A stretch of DNA of 64,000 bases, taken from assembly GCA_963921195.1 (NCBI GenBank), contig OY992536.1, positions 232,536,023-232,600,022 on the forward strand, written 5' to 3'. The translations under genes were made by a program, and so were the position numbers. Within the stretch, counting starts at the first letter, position 1; each line of letters opens with the position of its first letter. The stretch comes from Pegoplata infirma. Taxonomy: Eukaryota > Arthropoda > Insecta > Diptera > Anthomyiidae. The notes below the pieces were generated by a model, which was not told the origin of the DNA, made no database searches, and saw nothing but the letters and a program-made list of their open reading frames with translations. Positions 45,324-56,616 of the stretch are shown one piece after another.

Positions 45324-47252
45324 TATCGCCATGTTGGATCCGCCATTTTGCACTTAGAAAATCTAACTTTAGATTCTTCTTTAGCGACCCAAAAAACCAG
45401 TGCATACAATATTTCAAGCAAATCGGTTTATTTTTAAAAATATTGGTCGCCATGTTGGGTCCGCCATTTTGAATTTTAAAAATCCAACTGCAAGTTCTTT
45501 TTAAGCGACCACAAGAACCCATATATAAAGAGTTTTAAGCGAATCTGTAATATTTTTTACAAATTGGGCGCCACATTGGATCAACCAATAGAAATTTAAA
45601 AGGCCTCTCTCGGCATTCAAAAGTAAATATTTTTAAGTAATTTCAAAATTTTTTAAAAAAATTTTAAACTCATACCAATTTTGGAGAGAGGGGTGGCTCG
45701 GTTGACGCAGAAACCCTCATATAAAAATTTAACATACATTTTTCCAATACTAAAAGAATTGTTGGTTTTGAGGTATTGGTCCACAAAAAACTAAAATGCC
45801 TATATCTCGAGAAGGCGATACAACTTTTTCTGATGACAGATTTATGTTTAGGAGGCAAAAATACTTTAGAAAATGTATTCTAGAAGTCTGCACAAAAACC
45901 GTGTAACATTTTTATCTTTTAATATTTATGTATTCGTTTAATAAATATCGTTCATCATTTTTTTTCCATACACACATACACAGAAAAAAATAATTCATAC
46001 CTGGAATGAATTTATTTACAAATAGTATGAATTGTACTTGACTTTTTTTCCCAAACTTTTTTCATACAGAGTATGAACTTGGTCATGCATATTATAAATA
46101 AATTTTTAATGGATTTTTTGGTTAAAATGCGTGGATTTTTGTCTAAATTAAAGAAAAATTTAAGTGTTATGAATATATTCCGTGTGATCGTTTTAACGCC
46201 TCGCGATATACATATTAATATATTGACATAAAAACTGATATAGCTGCATCTACTTGGAATTAATAAATATAATAGAACCTATTTAGCACAAACAAATTAA
46301 TCATTTATTAATGAAAAAATTATACATATTTGCACATAGAAAGTCATTAAAAAAGTGCATTTCTTGACGTTTTGAATTTAACTCTTCGTTGATAAAAAAA
46401 AAACAGCAAAATGGCAAGGCTAACATCGTAGGTTTTTCTTGATTAATTATTCGCAATTCATATTGTTCCAAACCTTTGGTTTTTAGGATGCATTGCCATC
46501 AGTTTCCGTTTTTATCTCCATAGAATTCATTCTACAAATAAAATATGATAAAAAACATAAATTTAACCAAAATCTTTTAAAAATCTAGCTTAAAAAATGT
46601 ATCTTACCTTTGTCTTTGTTGAATACCGCGGTGTCCATTGTTAACATCTTTGATTTAAATTTAATAATTTTTTTTTTTTTTTTTAATACAAAACAATTTT
46701 ATTTTTGTGACATGTTTTTTTTTACTAACTTGATTTTTTTATATTTTTTTAAAATAGTAAATAAATTTAAAAAATCATAAATAGTATGAATTTGTTCAAA
46801 TATAACATGAACTGTAATCAATGAATCCAATTCATACTATTTATGTACAAAATTTGTTCTGTGTACGTATGTATGTGTATTCAATTTGTATTGTTTTCAA
46901 ATTGTAATATATTCAGTTTTTAAGTTTTCTAAACAAGCATGTTAAATATTTTCAAATTTACCAAATTGCAATTTTCGGAATTTGAAATTTACAATTTTAG
47001 CATTTTAAATGTTTTGAAATTTGCTAAAATTGCAATTTTAAAATTTTAAAATTTGTTGTGGCCAGTTTTTTTTTTTTAATTTTAAAATTTTTAAATTTGC
47101 TGTCACCAGTTTTTTTTTTCATTTTCAAATTTTTAAATTTGCTAAAATATTTTCTTCAGAAATTTTAAAATTTGAATATATTCATTTTGAAAATATGTTC
47201 AAGTTTGAATTTATAAATTAGCAATTTAAAAAAATTGCTTTAGTATTCTAAT
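45324..47252 (-). repeat. Right arm of the inverted repeat, interrupted
   Basis: Inverted copy of 42172-43212, about 1044 bp after removing the MITE. On the loop side it continues with a further diverged ATCCAACATGGCGACC unit (to about 45225) that the left arm lacks, so the arms differ in tandem-unit number at the loop. Confidence 0.85.
45979..46863. mobile_element. TA-flanked MITE, TIR CACAGAA
   Basis: CACAGAAAAAAATAATTCAT at the left and ATTTGTTCTGTG at the right, with TA at 45977-45978 and 46864-46865. The other arm preserves the empty site (CATACGTATGTG at 42552-42563), which proves the boundaries and a 2-bp TA duplication. ATAGTATGAATT-like words recur near both ends. 885 bp, no credible coding. 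Confidence 0.85.
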
Positions 47253-47884
47253 TTTTAAATTAGCAATAAAGAAAAATATTGAAGGCGTGAAATATTTGTA
47301 GTATTATATTGTTTAAAAAATTTTTTGTGCATGCTAATTGTAAACCCTGTTTAGGACGTTATTTCCTACCAATTAGTTCATCATATTTATCTTCTTTAAT
47401 TTGAGGAAGTTTTTCCACAAGTTTAGTAAATTTTTCATAACTTGAAATTGTTTTGTTGATTTATTTTTTTTTTGCGTGCTTGCTTGTAGTTCACATTTTG
47501 TTTATTATTTGTAGTACATGAATACAAAAAGTTTGATCTTGTATAACAAGTAATAAATTTAATACTTATTTACATTTTTTTTTCTACACATGTATGTGTT
47601 AGAAAAAAAATAATATTTTAATCACAACAAAGACCTTGGCTTTGGCGTGTTTTTCCATAGTCTGGGAACAAACGTCAAATACAAAGTTTTTGTTGTAATT
47701 TAACTAAAAAAACTAATGAAATTTATTACTTGACTATAAGAAACAAACGTTTCTTTATATTTAAAATAAAATATGTACCCAATGAGTATTATGTGTGTAT
47801 TCACATGCTATTCAATTAATAAACCATTAAAAAAATATAAAATTAAATAATTTTTAGGAAAAATTTCCATATCAGAAATTTTTT

Positions 47885-48569
47885 TATACCCTCCAACCAC
47901 ATTATGGGGGTATACTCACTTTGTCATTCCGTGTGTAACGCATCGAAATATCGGTCTAGGACCCCATAAAGTATATATATTATTGATCAGTGATCGGTTC
48001 TAAGACATTCTAGCGATGTCCGTCCGTCCGTCTGTCCGTGTGTCCGTCTGTAGAGGACACGATACAGTCCAAAATAAAAGAGCTAGACTTCCGAAGTTTT
48101 GCACGAATATGTCTTATATTCCTAGGCAGGTTAAGTTCGGAAATGGGCAAAATCGGAAAATATGAGAAGGTGCTGTGGCTTAGTGGTTAGCGCGTTGGAC
48201 TACTAGCCAGCAAGCCTGGGTTCGATTCTCAGCTCAGGCAGAACAACATTTTTTTCAGATATTTATTAGTTTCTATTTATAACTAATATCTATCGCAGCA
48301 CCCTCCTTCGTTGATAAATAGCACTTAAAACGTCAACGAAGTAAAATAATAAAATAATGGCTATAAACACAGCTTCAGAAATAATTCGCCAGATCAATAA
48401 CAGATGGCGATGCAACAACTGTACTCAAAATTATCAACACGCGCAATTACAGTGTTGCCATACTGAAGCCCTTCTATCTTTCAAATCTTTCATCTCTCTT
48501 CTATCCCCTTTCCGAAAGAAGCATCACGGTTACATTGGTAATTGATAGGAAGAATTGCCTGAGTGTTGC

Positions 48570-48601
<32 letters not shown>

Positions 48602-48829
48602 GAAAAACAGAATTTTTTGCAGAGTTGTTTTTACTTTTGGTAAGCAAATGCAACATTCTTATCTCAGAAGAAGTTCAAAATCGCAAGGGGAAGGTGGCCC
48701 CTAACGTCTCCCACCAACCACCCCCCCCAAAAAAAAAAAAAAAATACGCCCCTGGATTTTTTTTTTTTTTTACATTTTGGAGGGTATAAAAGATTCGGCA
48801 CTGCCGAATGTAACACTCTCACTTGTTTT
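47885..48829 (+). mobile_element. DINE type C, with SINE insertion
   Basis: 5' TATACCCTCCAACCACATTA paired with ATGGGGGTATA; ACCCCATAAAGTATATATAT; a GTCCGTCCGTCTGTCCG tract; CTAGACTTCCGAAGTTTTGC. After the SINE, the 3' end has GGAGGGTATAAAAG, the hairpin ATTCGGCA-C-TGCCGAAT (48793-48809) and ACACTCTCACTTGTTTT. Most complete type-C copy here. Confidence 0.7.
48167..48602 (+). repeat. tRNA-derived SINE with poly-A tail (second family)
   Basis: A box TGGCTTAGTGG (48176-48186) and B box GGTTCGATTCT (48219-48229). The head can form an anticodon-like arm (GTTGG/CCAGC) and a T arm (CTGGG/CTCAG) but no proper acceptor stem. A body of about 340 bp ends in about 26 A (48577-48602). The tail differs from the SINEs at 1 and 18961. 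It interrupts the type-C DINE. Confidence 0.7.
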
Positions 48830-48998
48830 AACTAAAAAAAGGGAAATTTTTTCCCATTTTCTAGTTCAAATTGGTCGTTCTTTTAAAGAATAATATGGTC
48901 TAAAAAGTAGGAGTACATGGCAATGGAGCTAAATCATTATCAATTTTCCTTGGATTTAGTTAATTTTCCCATTTTTTAGTTAGTTTTTTTCTGAGTGC

Positions 48999-50129
48999 AT
49001 ACCGATTTTTTGAAATTTGAAAAAAATGAAAATTTGCTTCACCCTACTTAAGGCTATATTTAAATATTACAAACAACACAACCAAATAACTATTAACATT
49101 TTCCAATATTTATATTGAATTTAAAGTTTAACACAATAGGGTAAATAAGGTAAAATAAATTAAATAAAAAATTAGTTAACACTTACTTTTGTTGATATCA
49201 ATTCAAAATAAAAAAATAAAAAACGCACTCAAGCAAAACACCAAAAGTGGAACTTTATCCAAATAATTAACAATAAATTATGTTGACACAGTAAAATTGT
49301 TATTTGTTGGTATTTTTTAAACAGAATTTAACACTTATTTATTTATTTTATTTTTTTTTTTTTGTAGTAAAAATTGTTTGGTATTTTTTTTTCTTTCACT
49401 ATAAAAACATTTTTTGATTACACAATAAAATAATGCGAATTAATTTAATTAACAATTGGCATGTTTGGTAATTTTGTTTATTTGACTAAAAAATAAAAAA
49501 ATAAAAAATAAAGAGAAATTATTTTTTGTTATGATTAATATTTATAATTTGTCATTAATATTTATTTATTTAGTTGAATTTACGCGACATTTCTTTTATA
49601 AAAATAAAAACACTTATGATGACAATAATTAAAAAATAATTTACAGTGAAATCAGAGCGTCAAATTTCACATTTCCTTATTTATTTAAGGCACAAGTTTT
49701 TTATTAAAAATGTGTTAATTTAAATTTTTAGAAGCTTTTCGCTAATTAATTGTTTTATGTTTGTTTAATAAGTAGTTATGACCAAAAAATACAAGTATTT
49801 ATGATAATTTTCAAAGGAATTTTCTTATTATTTATAAATATTTTTTTTTTGATTACTCATGACTAAATAGGAAATTACAATATTTAAGTCAATAAAATTA
49901 ATATTATTTGTTTTAGTTTTTGATTTATTTTTATTACAGGCATGTAAAATTATTTTAAGTGATTTGCCGTTTTTTATAAATACACCAAATAAATTGTCAA
50001 AGTTTATTTACACAAGTTTTCTGTTGAATTTTTTTATGAATATATATTAATTTTACAAAATTTTTTTGTAAATATTGTTGTAATAGTTTCTAGGTTAATT
50101 AAAAATAACCCAGCAAAAGAAAGTGGTGT
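48999..50129. other. Very AT-rich stretch, no feature seen
   Basis: Long A/T runs with no matched termini, no motif arrays and no coding frame. Possibly lower-copy intergenic DNA. Confidence 0.4.
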
Positions 50130-50137
50130 GGTTTAAT

Positions 50138-51853
50138 CAGGCGCGGATCCAGAAATTTCATTTGGGGGGGGGAGATTTCTAAAAAAGATTTTTTACCAAA
50201 AAATATAAAAGTTTGGTTGGAAGCGGAGGGGGGGGGGGGTGTGTTATTTTTTTTTAATATTTTTAATATTAAGTAACAAATTGAAAAACAAAAAAAAAAA
50301 AAATTTTTTTTAAATGCGGATCCAGCTTATGGATTTGGGTGAAATTTTTGTATATCCAAAAAATTGTTCAAGATTTACTTCGTAAATTCAAACTTTGAAG
50401 TTTTATTTACAAATTTTAAGACCTGCTCTCAAAATGATCACAAAATTAGATGTGTAGAAAATTATTTATATTATGACTTTTCAGTCATAAAAATTGGCTT
50501 GTGACAATCATAGCCATTCACAACTGTGAACAGACTTGTAAACTTTTATATGTATAGAAAATCCTATTTCTCAGAAATCTTCCGAAAAAACTTTTTAGTA
50601 AAGTATGCAATTTTTATACATGCTTCCGTCACAAAATTTCTCAGATGTTGAGACATTTTTACTACAGAAAATCTCTTAGATTCTCAAATACTTTCATATA
50701 GAAAAATAACCCATTTCTGACATATTTGCCTCAAGAAAAATGTTCTTATTCTCAGATCGAATTTTCTATAGAAAATATTATAGATTCAACATTTTTAGCA
50801 TAGAAAATGTCTCACATTTTTAAACTTTATTTTATGGAAATAATCTGAGATTCTGTGACATTCTTTCTATAAATTTTTTTTCCAAATTCTGATACACTTT
50901 TCTTAAAAAAAAAACTCTTAAATAATTATTATATTTTTTGTATACACAAATTTTCAGATCCTGAAAAATTTTACGGTTTTAATGCCATCTAATGTTTTCC
51001 AAGGCAATTTCTTAGATTCTCAAAAATTTTTCATATAGAAAAATTATTATTGTTGGACACAATTTTAAAAGAAAAATTTCCATATTCAGAGACACATTTC
51101 CTACAGAAAAATTCTCAGAATATGCCAACAGAAAAATATTCAGATTCTGAGAGATTATTCATAGAAAATTGTTTTCTATAGAAAAGTTCTAAAACATTTT
51201 TCCTATATGAAAATCATAGATTTTGATAAACTTTTCCTATAGAAAAATTCGTAGATTTTAAAAGATTTTTCAAACAAAGAAATCCTCATATTCTTAAATT
51301 TTCCATAAAAAAAGTCTATGATTCGAAAATATATTTTCGCATAGAAAACTAAGATTCTAAGACGTTTTTCCTGTAGAAATGTTATCCGATTCCAAGAAAT
51401 TTATTTGTAGAAAAACTCTTTTCAGATTCTTAAACATTCTCAGTTGCTGAGGGATTTTTTTATATAGAAAAGTTAATAGACATTTTTCCTAAAATTTAAG
51501 ATAATTTTTCAATCAAAAAATTCCTTTATTCAGAGTCAAAGATATCAAGATATTTTCTAAAGGCAAAGTCTTGACTTCTGAGACATTTTTCTATAAAAAA
51601 TATTTGAGTTAATACTTACAAAATGATAAGAAAAGTTATTCGGTTAGAAAATGTCCACGATTCTATTGACATTTAAGTTTCTCATATTAAATTTCATAAA
51701 TTCTGAAACATTTTATCCTGAGGATGCAAAAAAATTTTTAGGATTGAGGATATGTGTGCTGACTTAAATCATCAGCACACATATAACTCTCTTTAGGGTT
51801 TTTTACCTTTTTTCTTTCTATCTTCCTTCCTTTCCCTTCCTTTTTTCCTTTCC

Positions 51854-51884
<31 letters not shown>

Positions 51885-51964
51885 TTTTTTCCTTTCTTTT
51901 TTTTTTTTTTGAAATCGTTTTGGGGGGGAGAAATCCCATTCTCCCCCCCCTGGATCCGCGCCTG
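50138..51964. mobile_element. hAT-type element carrying the minisatellite, TSD GGTTTAAT
   Basis: TIR CAGGCGCGGATCCAG / CTGGATCCGCGCCTG is perfect over 15 bp. GGTTTAAT at 50130-50137 and 51965-51972. G-run and C-run blocks (GGGGGGGG near 50164, CCCCCCCC near 51943) lie just inside. The body holds the minisatellite 50640-51740 in the orientation opposite to 43225-45054, then TTTC microsatellite repeats. 1827 bp, no transposase. Confidence 0.85.
50640..51740. repeat. Minisatellite inside hAT, diverged
   Basis: Monomers of AGATTCTGAGACATTTTTCC plus TATAGAAAAAT type, about 20-25 copies, more diverged than at 43270-44420. Confidence 0.75.
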
Positions 51965-52003
51965 GGTTTAATATTAATAAGCGGTTTTGCCTCTTAAAAT
52001 GAA

Positions 52004-52335
52004 ACTTAGACTAAAAAAAAAAACCTTGTCAACTTACTGGAAAAAGTCCCATAATCCAATTCTACCAATATTTGACCGTAATCCTTGTTTTTTAACAAAA
52101 AAATTTTCGATTGAAATTTATTTTTTTTTTTGTAATTTTACAAATTTTTTCGTAAATGTCTAAATTTCCAAGGTAATTTTACCAAAAAAATCAAGTTAAG
52201 TCACGAGAATTCCTTGTAAGTATTATCGCATCAAAAAAGTTGTAAATTTACAAATTTATTGGTAAAAAACTTGTAACATTACAAAAAAGCTTATAATGTT
52301 TACTAGAAATTCTCGTAAAATGAGAGGTAGCACAA
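52004..52335. mobile_element. Partial copy of the AAACCTTGTC MITE
   Basis: AAAAAAACCTTGTCAACTTA, AATTTTCGATTGAAATTTAT and TCACGAGAATTCCTTGTAAG run parallel to 56892-57358. The start lacks the CACTC terminus and the 3' third is missing. Confidence 0.55.
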
Positions 52336-52349
52336 AATCTCTTTAAATA

Positions 52350-52707
52350 TATTTCAGAAATTTCCATTTCTGTTTTAAAAATTTCCAATTATAGTTCAAA
52401 AATTTCTAAATATCATTCAAAAATTTCCAATTATAATTCATAAATTTCCACATATAATTGAAAAAAAAAAATTCAATTACATTTCATAAATATCCAGTTA
52501 CGTTTCAAAAATGTTCGGTTATATTTCAAAACTTTTCGTGTATATTTCAGAAATTTACATTTATACTTCAGAATTTTCCATTTATATTTCAGAAATTTTC
52601 ATTTATATTTCAGAAATTTACATTTGTATTTCAAAATTGTCTAAATGCTTTTTTGAAAATTCCATTTGTAATTCAAAAATTTCCATTTATATTTTAAAAC
52701 TTTCCAT
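52350..52707. repeat. AAATTTCCATTTATATTTCA minisatellite
   Basis: Roughly 14-16 units of 20-22 bp. The same unit in both orientations fills about 55620-56060 and recurs at 56830-56892. The Phe/Ile-rich frames across it are repeat artefacts. Confidence 0.7.
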
Positions 52708-53034
52708 TTATATTTTGAGTGGGTTTATTCTAGCTCGAGGTCATTATTTCCTTTACGAATTAAAACTATGATATTCTCATAAAATAGTTTTCAAGAAAAT
52801 TATTTTTCTGTTTTAAATTTATTTATGTTGGTAATTTTTTGCAAGACTTAATCGAGACGTGTTTCGGGATTTCTCAGATCTAGGGTTTGCAATACGGTTT
52901 TAACCGTAACAGTATCCGCATAAATAATCCTGCGGTTACGGTTAATTTATATAAGATAAGATTTAAAAGGGCAAAATAGTTTTTTTTTTAAAAAAGGGGG
53001 GAAAAAAATAAAAAAAATTATAAATACAAAAAAT

Positions 53035-53430
53035 GCCTCAGAATATCTTGCAAAAATATTTCAAAATATTGCAAAAAATATTTCAAAATATTGCAAAAAT
53101 ATTTCAGAATCTAAAAACTTTTCTGTAGAATAAACGTCTCAAATTCTGATTAATTTTTATTAATAAATAAAAATTGTTTTAGTCTCAAATTCTGTGATAG
53201 TTTCTAATGAAAATATGCCTCAGAGTCTAATAATTTTTTTTAGAAATTATGCCCCAGAGTCTGAATATTTTTTTAATTGAAAAAATGTCTTAGAGACAGA
53301 AACTTTTTCTTTAGAAAAAAATACTCAGAATCTGAAACAGCTTTTATAAAAAATATGTCTCAGAATCTCTATTTTCTATAAGAGGAATATTTCTTTTTAA
53401 AATTTCTCAGAGTCCGAAAATTGTTCAATT
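53035..53430. repeat. Minisatellite fragment (CTCAGAATCTGA type)
   Basis: About eight diverged monomers (GTCTCAAATTCTGAT, GCCTCAGAGTCTAATA, TACTCAGAATCTGAAAC) in the left half of the hAT. Confidence 0.65.
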
Positions 53431-53455
53431 GAAAAAATAATTTTATTTTTATTGT

Positions 53456-54444
53456 TATACCCTCCACTCTAGTGATAGAGGGTATATATAAGTTTGTCAT
53501 TCCGTTTGTAACACCTCGAAATATTGGTCTAGGACCCCATAAAGTATATATATTCATGATCCTCGATCGATTTTAAGACGATCTAGCGATGTCCGTCCGT
53601 CCGTCTGTCCGTCAGTCTGTCTGTCTGTCTGTCTGTCTGTCTGTTGAAAACACGCTAACTTTTGAAAGACTTTACGGAGGCTCCTGAAGTTTAGCATATA
53701 TGTTGGGCATTTACCTGGTCAGGTTGGTATTGCAATCCAGCGAAATCGGTCTAGTGGTTCAAAAGTTATGAGCAAAAGACTGAATTTCGGCAAGGGTTTT
53801 TCGTGAATTTATGAGATAAAAAGCACTATAACTTTCGAAAATCAATTCTGAGGATGCTGAAGCTTGGCATATATATTTTGCGTTCCTCCAGCATAGTTCG
53901 TATTGAATTTCACCTCAATCGGTTCAGTGGTTCAAAAGTTATTAGCAAAACCGTGAATATCAGATTAGCTTCACCTTAAATTCACGTGGTGAAAACCCGT
54001 TAAACCTGTTTTAAAACCATTGGTAAGTCACAAAAATATTTTAAAACGTATTTTTGTCACTCAAAAATATTTTTATACCAAAACAAAAAAAATACACTCG
54101 AAAAAAATTTTACACTCAAAAAAAATTTTACACTCAAAAAAAAAAAAATTAGTAAATTTTTTTTTTAATGTAAAATTCGAAAAAATTTTACACTCAAAAA
54201 AAAATTAGTAAATTTTTTTTTAATGTAAAATTCGAAAAAATTTTACACTCCAAAAAAATTTTACACTCAAAAAAAATTAGTATATTTTTTTTTTTCAAAA
54301 ATTACTAAAAAAAAATTTTTTTACAAAAAATAAAATATTTCTAATCATAACTGTTATTTTTTTCACGTTAGAAAATTTACTATCATTTAAAATGGGCATT
54401 GTGGAGGGTATTCATAGATTCGTTTAACTTTTCTACTTGTTTTT
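53456..54444 (+). mobile_element. DINE type B, full length reference copy
   Basis: TATACCCTCCACTCTAGTG with the hairpin partner AGAGGGTATATATAAG; ACCCCATAAAGTATATATAT; GTCCGTCCGTCTGTCC and a GTCT microsatellite. The conserved body includes GGCTCCTGAAGTTTAGCATA and GGCATTTACCTGGTCAGGTT. It then has A-rich TTTTACACTCAAAAA repeats and a 3' end GGAGGGTATTCATAGATTCG...TTCTACTTGTTTTT. 989 bp, non-coding. The 3' hairpin is weaker than in types A and C. Confidence 0.75.
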
Positions 54445-54955
54445 AATTAATATTTTTATTATTTTTTTTAATCAGGGATGAACAACTTTTTTTACAAAAT
54501 TCTCCCACCAAAACCCAAAAGCTATACTCTCTACTGTCTACATTTTACATAAAATCAGTAATTTTCTTCTATTTTACACTTTTATCGATCAAAACAATAA
54601 TTTAATTTAAATTCTTTCAAAAGACTGCGGTTAACCGTTAATCGCGGTTAATCGCTTGAATTTTAACCGTAACCGCGGTTAAGGACAACTGCGGTTATTT
54701 ACAAACCCTACTCAGATCCCATTGTCAAGATTATTTAGCAAAAATAAAAACCCTATTCTACAAGTAGCAAAGGGTCTTTAATGACAATCGTTAATGATCA
54801 AACTAAAATATAAATACATATTCGACTGTACTCTCATTGGGAATAAGAAGACGAAAACTATACCATCGTAGTAAGATCACGATCATCAACTAACCAACAA
54901 ACCAAATATTAAAACAGAAACATACATTCTGATTACCCTCGGTAATCCTTTGCTA

Positions 54956-55364
54956 CACTAAGAAAATTATGTCATTAACTGTTTGTAGGTTATTTTAAAA
55001 AGTAATCAGTAAAGTCATTTTAAAAGAAAATTCACTTATTTAAATAAGTTATTTTATAAAGGATTTAATTTTTTTACTGTTTCTGTAGTTTAAAAAAAAT
55101 AATTTACTGTATTAAAAACGAATTTTCTGTTACATTTAATTTCGGCAGTAAAAAATTTCTTCTATAGTTTTACTGTTTTTCAATACAAAATAACTGAATA
55201 TTCACTAGTTTTTTAATGTTTTGGTTCGTTATTAAATTAACATTTAAAATTGACTGTAATGTGTTTTTATTTTAAATGAAAAAACAGTGGAATGGTTTTT
55301 AAATAAAATTTCATTTGTTTTAAGTGAATATTCACTGGAATTTACCTACATAATTCTTTGAGTG
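54956..55364. mobile_element. TA-flanked MITE, TIR CACTMAAGAATTATGT
   Basis: CACTAAGAAAATTATGTC and, on the right, GTAGGTAAA-type sequence with CATAATTCTTTGAGTG are inverted. TA on both sides (54954-54955, 55365-55366). AT-rich, with TTTACTG/CAGTAAA words inside. Confidence 0.65.
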
Positions 55365-55585
55365 TACTTGTAGTATAGGGTTTTTATTTTTGCTAAATAA
55401 TCTTGACAATGGGATCTGAAAAATCCCGAAACACGTGTCGATTAAATCTTGCAAAAAATTACAAACATAAATAAATTAAGAATAGAAAAATAATTTTCTT
55501 GAAAATTATTCTATGAGAATATCATAGTTTTAATTAGTAAAGGAAATAATGACCTCGAGCTAGAATAAACCTACTCAAAATATAA

Positions 55586-56098
55586 TATTTTAAAGGTCGA
55601 ATAAAACAATTTTTATTTTTTAATACAAATTAATCAGAACTTTCCACTTATATTTAAGAAAATAAAAATTGTATTTCAAAAAATTCCATTTGTATTTCTG
55701 AAATTTCCAATTGTTTGTCGAAATTTTTTTTTTATTTCAAAATTTTTTAAATGCTTTCAGAAAATTCCATTTGTATTTAAAAAATTTCAAATTATATTTT
55801 AAAATTTCCATTTATATTTAAGAAAATACAAATTGTATTTAAAAAAAATCCATTATACAGAAAGTTTTGAAATACAATTTATATTTTCTTAAATGGAAAA
55901 TTTTGAAATATAAATGGAAATTTTTTAAATACAGTGGAAATACAATTGGAAATTTCTGAAATACAAATAAAATTTTTTGAAATACAATTTGTATTTTCTT
56001 AAACATAAATGGAAAGTTTTCAAACATAAATGGAAATTTTTGAAATGAAAATGGAATTTTAATTATATTTTATATATTGTTGGATTTTATATTTTAGG
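55586..56098. repeat. Minisatellite in both orientations
   Basis: AAATTCCATTTGTATTT units to about 55860, then GGAAATTTTTGAAATACAAT units to about 56060. This is an inverted tandem array, the counterpart of 52350-52707. Confidence 0.65.
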
Positions 56099-56616
56099 CA
56101 TGGTTGGTTACCGTTACCCTTATTATACCGTTACCGATTCAAAACCCTTTCAAATCGAATACCGTTACCGTTACCGATACCGCTAAAAATATTTTTAAAA
56201 TACCGTTACCCTTACCGTTACCGTTATAATTATTAGAAGTTACCGGTATTGTACCGGTATTCAAAATTTTACCTGTTTTAAGGGATTTTAACGAACAAAA
56301 AAATAAAATCAAATTGCTAACATAATTTTAAATTTATAATTTGCAAATTATCGTAAAATAAATGACAAAAATAATAATCATATCAAATCTATACTGGTTT
56401 TTGGGTCTATAAAATATTTTTAGCTTTCAGTTCTATCTTTTTTCAAATTTTTAACTAAATTAATAATACCGGTACGTACCGGTTTGGTTGGTTCGGTACC
56501 GGTACATACCGTTACCGAAACGATTTGAAAACACTTACCGTTACCTTTACCGAAATAAATAAAAATTAGTTACCGTTACCGTTACCCTTACCGTTTCGTT
56601 TCGGTAACCAACCTTG
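56099..56616. mobile_element. hAT-type MITE, TSD ATTTTAGG, TACCGTTACC motif clusters
   Basis: CATGGTTGGTTACCGTTACC and GGTAACCAACCTTG are inverted. ATTTTAGG at 56091-56098 and 56617-56624. TACCGTTACC is repeated more than ten times in the two ends, with TACCGGTA palindromes beside them. Same motif family as 37535-39145 but only 518 bp. Confidence 0.85.

Larger units (their letters stand above)
42096..47349. mobile_element. Long-armed hAT-type element, TSD TTTAGGAC, with nested insertions
   Basis: Ends CAGGGTTTG (42096) and TAAACCCTG (47341-47349) are inverted and flanked by TTTAGGAC at 42088-42095 and 47350-47357. Inside lie near-identical inverted arms (42172-43212 and 45324-47252), a second hAT in the loop (43225-45054), and a TA-flanked MITE in the right arm (45979-46863). 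Without these the element would be about 2.5 kb. No transposase seen. Confidence 0.8.
41795..48998. mobile_element. Possible ACACT...AGTG MITE, split by a hAT and a DINE
   Basis: ACACTAAAAAAAAAGAAGAA near 41796 and TTTTTTTCTGAGTG near 48995 could be the two ends. TTTTCC/GGAAAA-rich sequence with ACTAAAA/TTTTAGTT words lies at 41795-42095, 47350-47884 and 48830-48998. If correct, the 42096-47349 hAT and the 47885-48829 DINE are both insertions in it. The ends match imperfectly. Confidence 0.3.
52881..54710. mobile_element. hAT-type element, TSD CTCAGATC, CGGTTA motif clusters, with nested DINE
   Basis: TAGGGTTTGCAATACGG and GGTTATTTACAAACCCTA are inverted (TAGGGTTTG core). CTCAGATC at 52873-52880 and 54711-54718. 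GCGGTTA/TAACCG words cluster at both ends. The interior holds minisatellite 53035-53430 and a full type-B DINE. Removing the DINE leaves about 840 bp. Confidence 0.85.
52708..55585. mobile_element. Palindromic host element split by a hAT
   Basis: The left arm (52708-52880 plus 54719-54772: ATTCTAGCTCGAGGTCATTA, CGTGTTTCGGGATTTCT, ATCCCATTGTCAAGATTATT) pairs with the right arm 55367-55585 (AATAATCTTGACAATGGGAT, AAATCCCGAAACACG, TAATGACCTCGAGCTAGAAT). The arms are about 225 bp and similar. A hAT (52881-54710) splits the left arm and a TA MITE (54956-55364) sits in the loop. Confidence 0.65.

Noticed and set aside
42678..45858. Identical 62- and 67-68-codon frames on opposite strands, as duplicated genes
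   Set aside because: They are identical only because they lie in the near-identical arms of one transposon. One pair spans the tandem 118-bp units, and no homology or start context supports expression.
48167..48240. Functional tRNA gene
   Set aside because: A and B boxes and two arms are present, but there is no matching acceptor stem, and a 340-bp body with poly-A follows, so it is a SINE.
53580..53650. GTCCGTCCGTCTGTC tracts as independent microsatellites
   Set aside because: They occupy a fixed position inside DINE elements.
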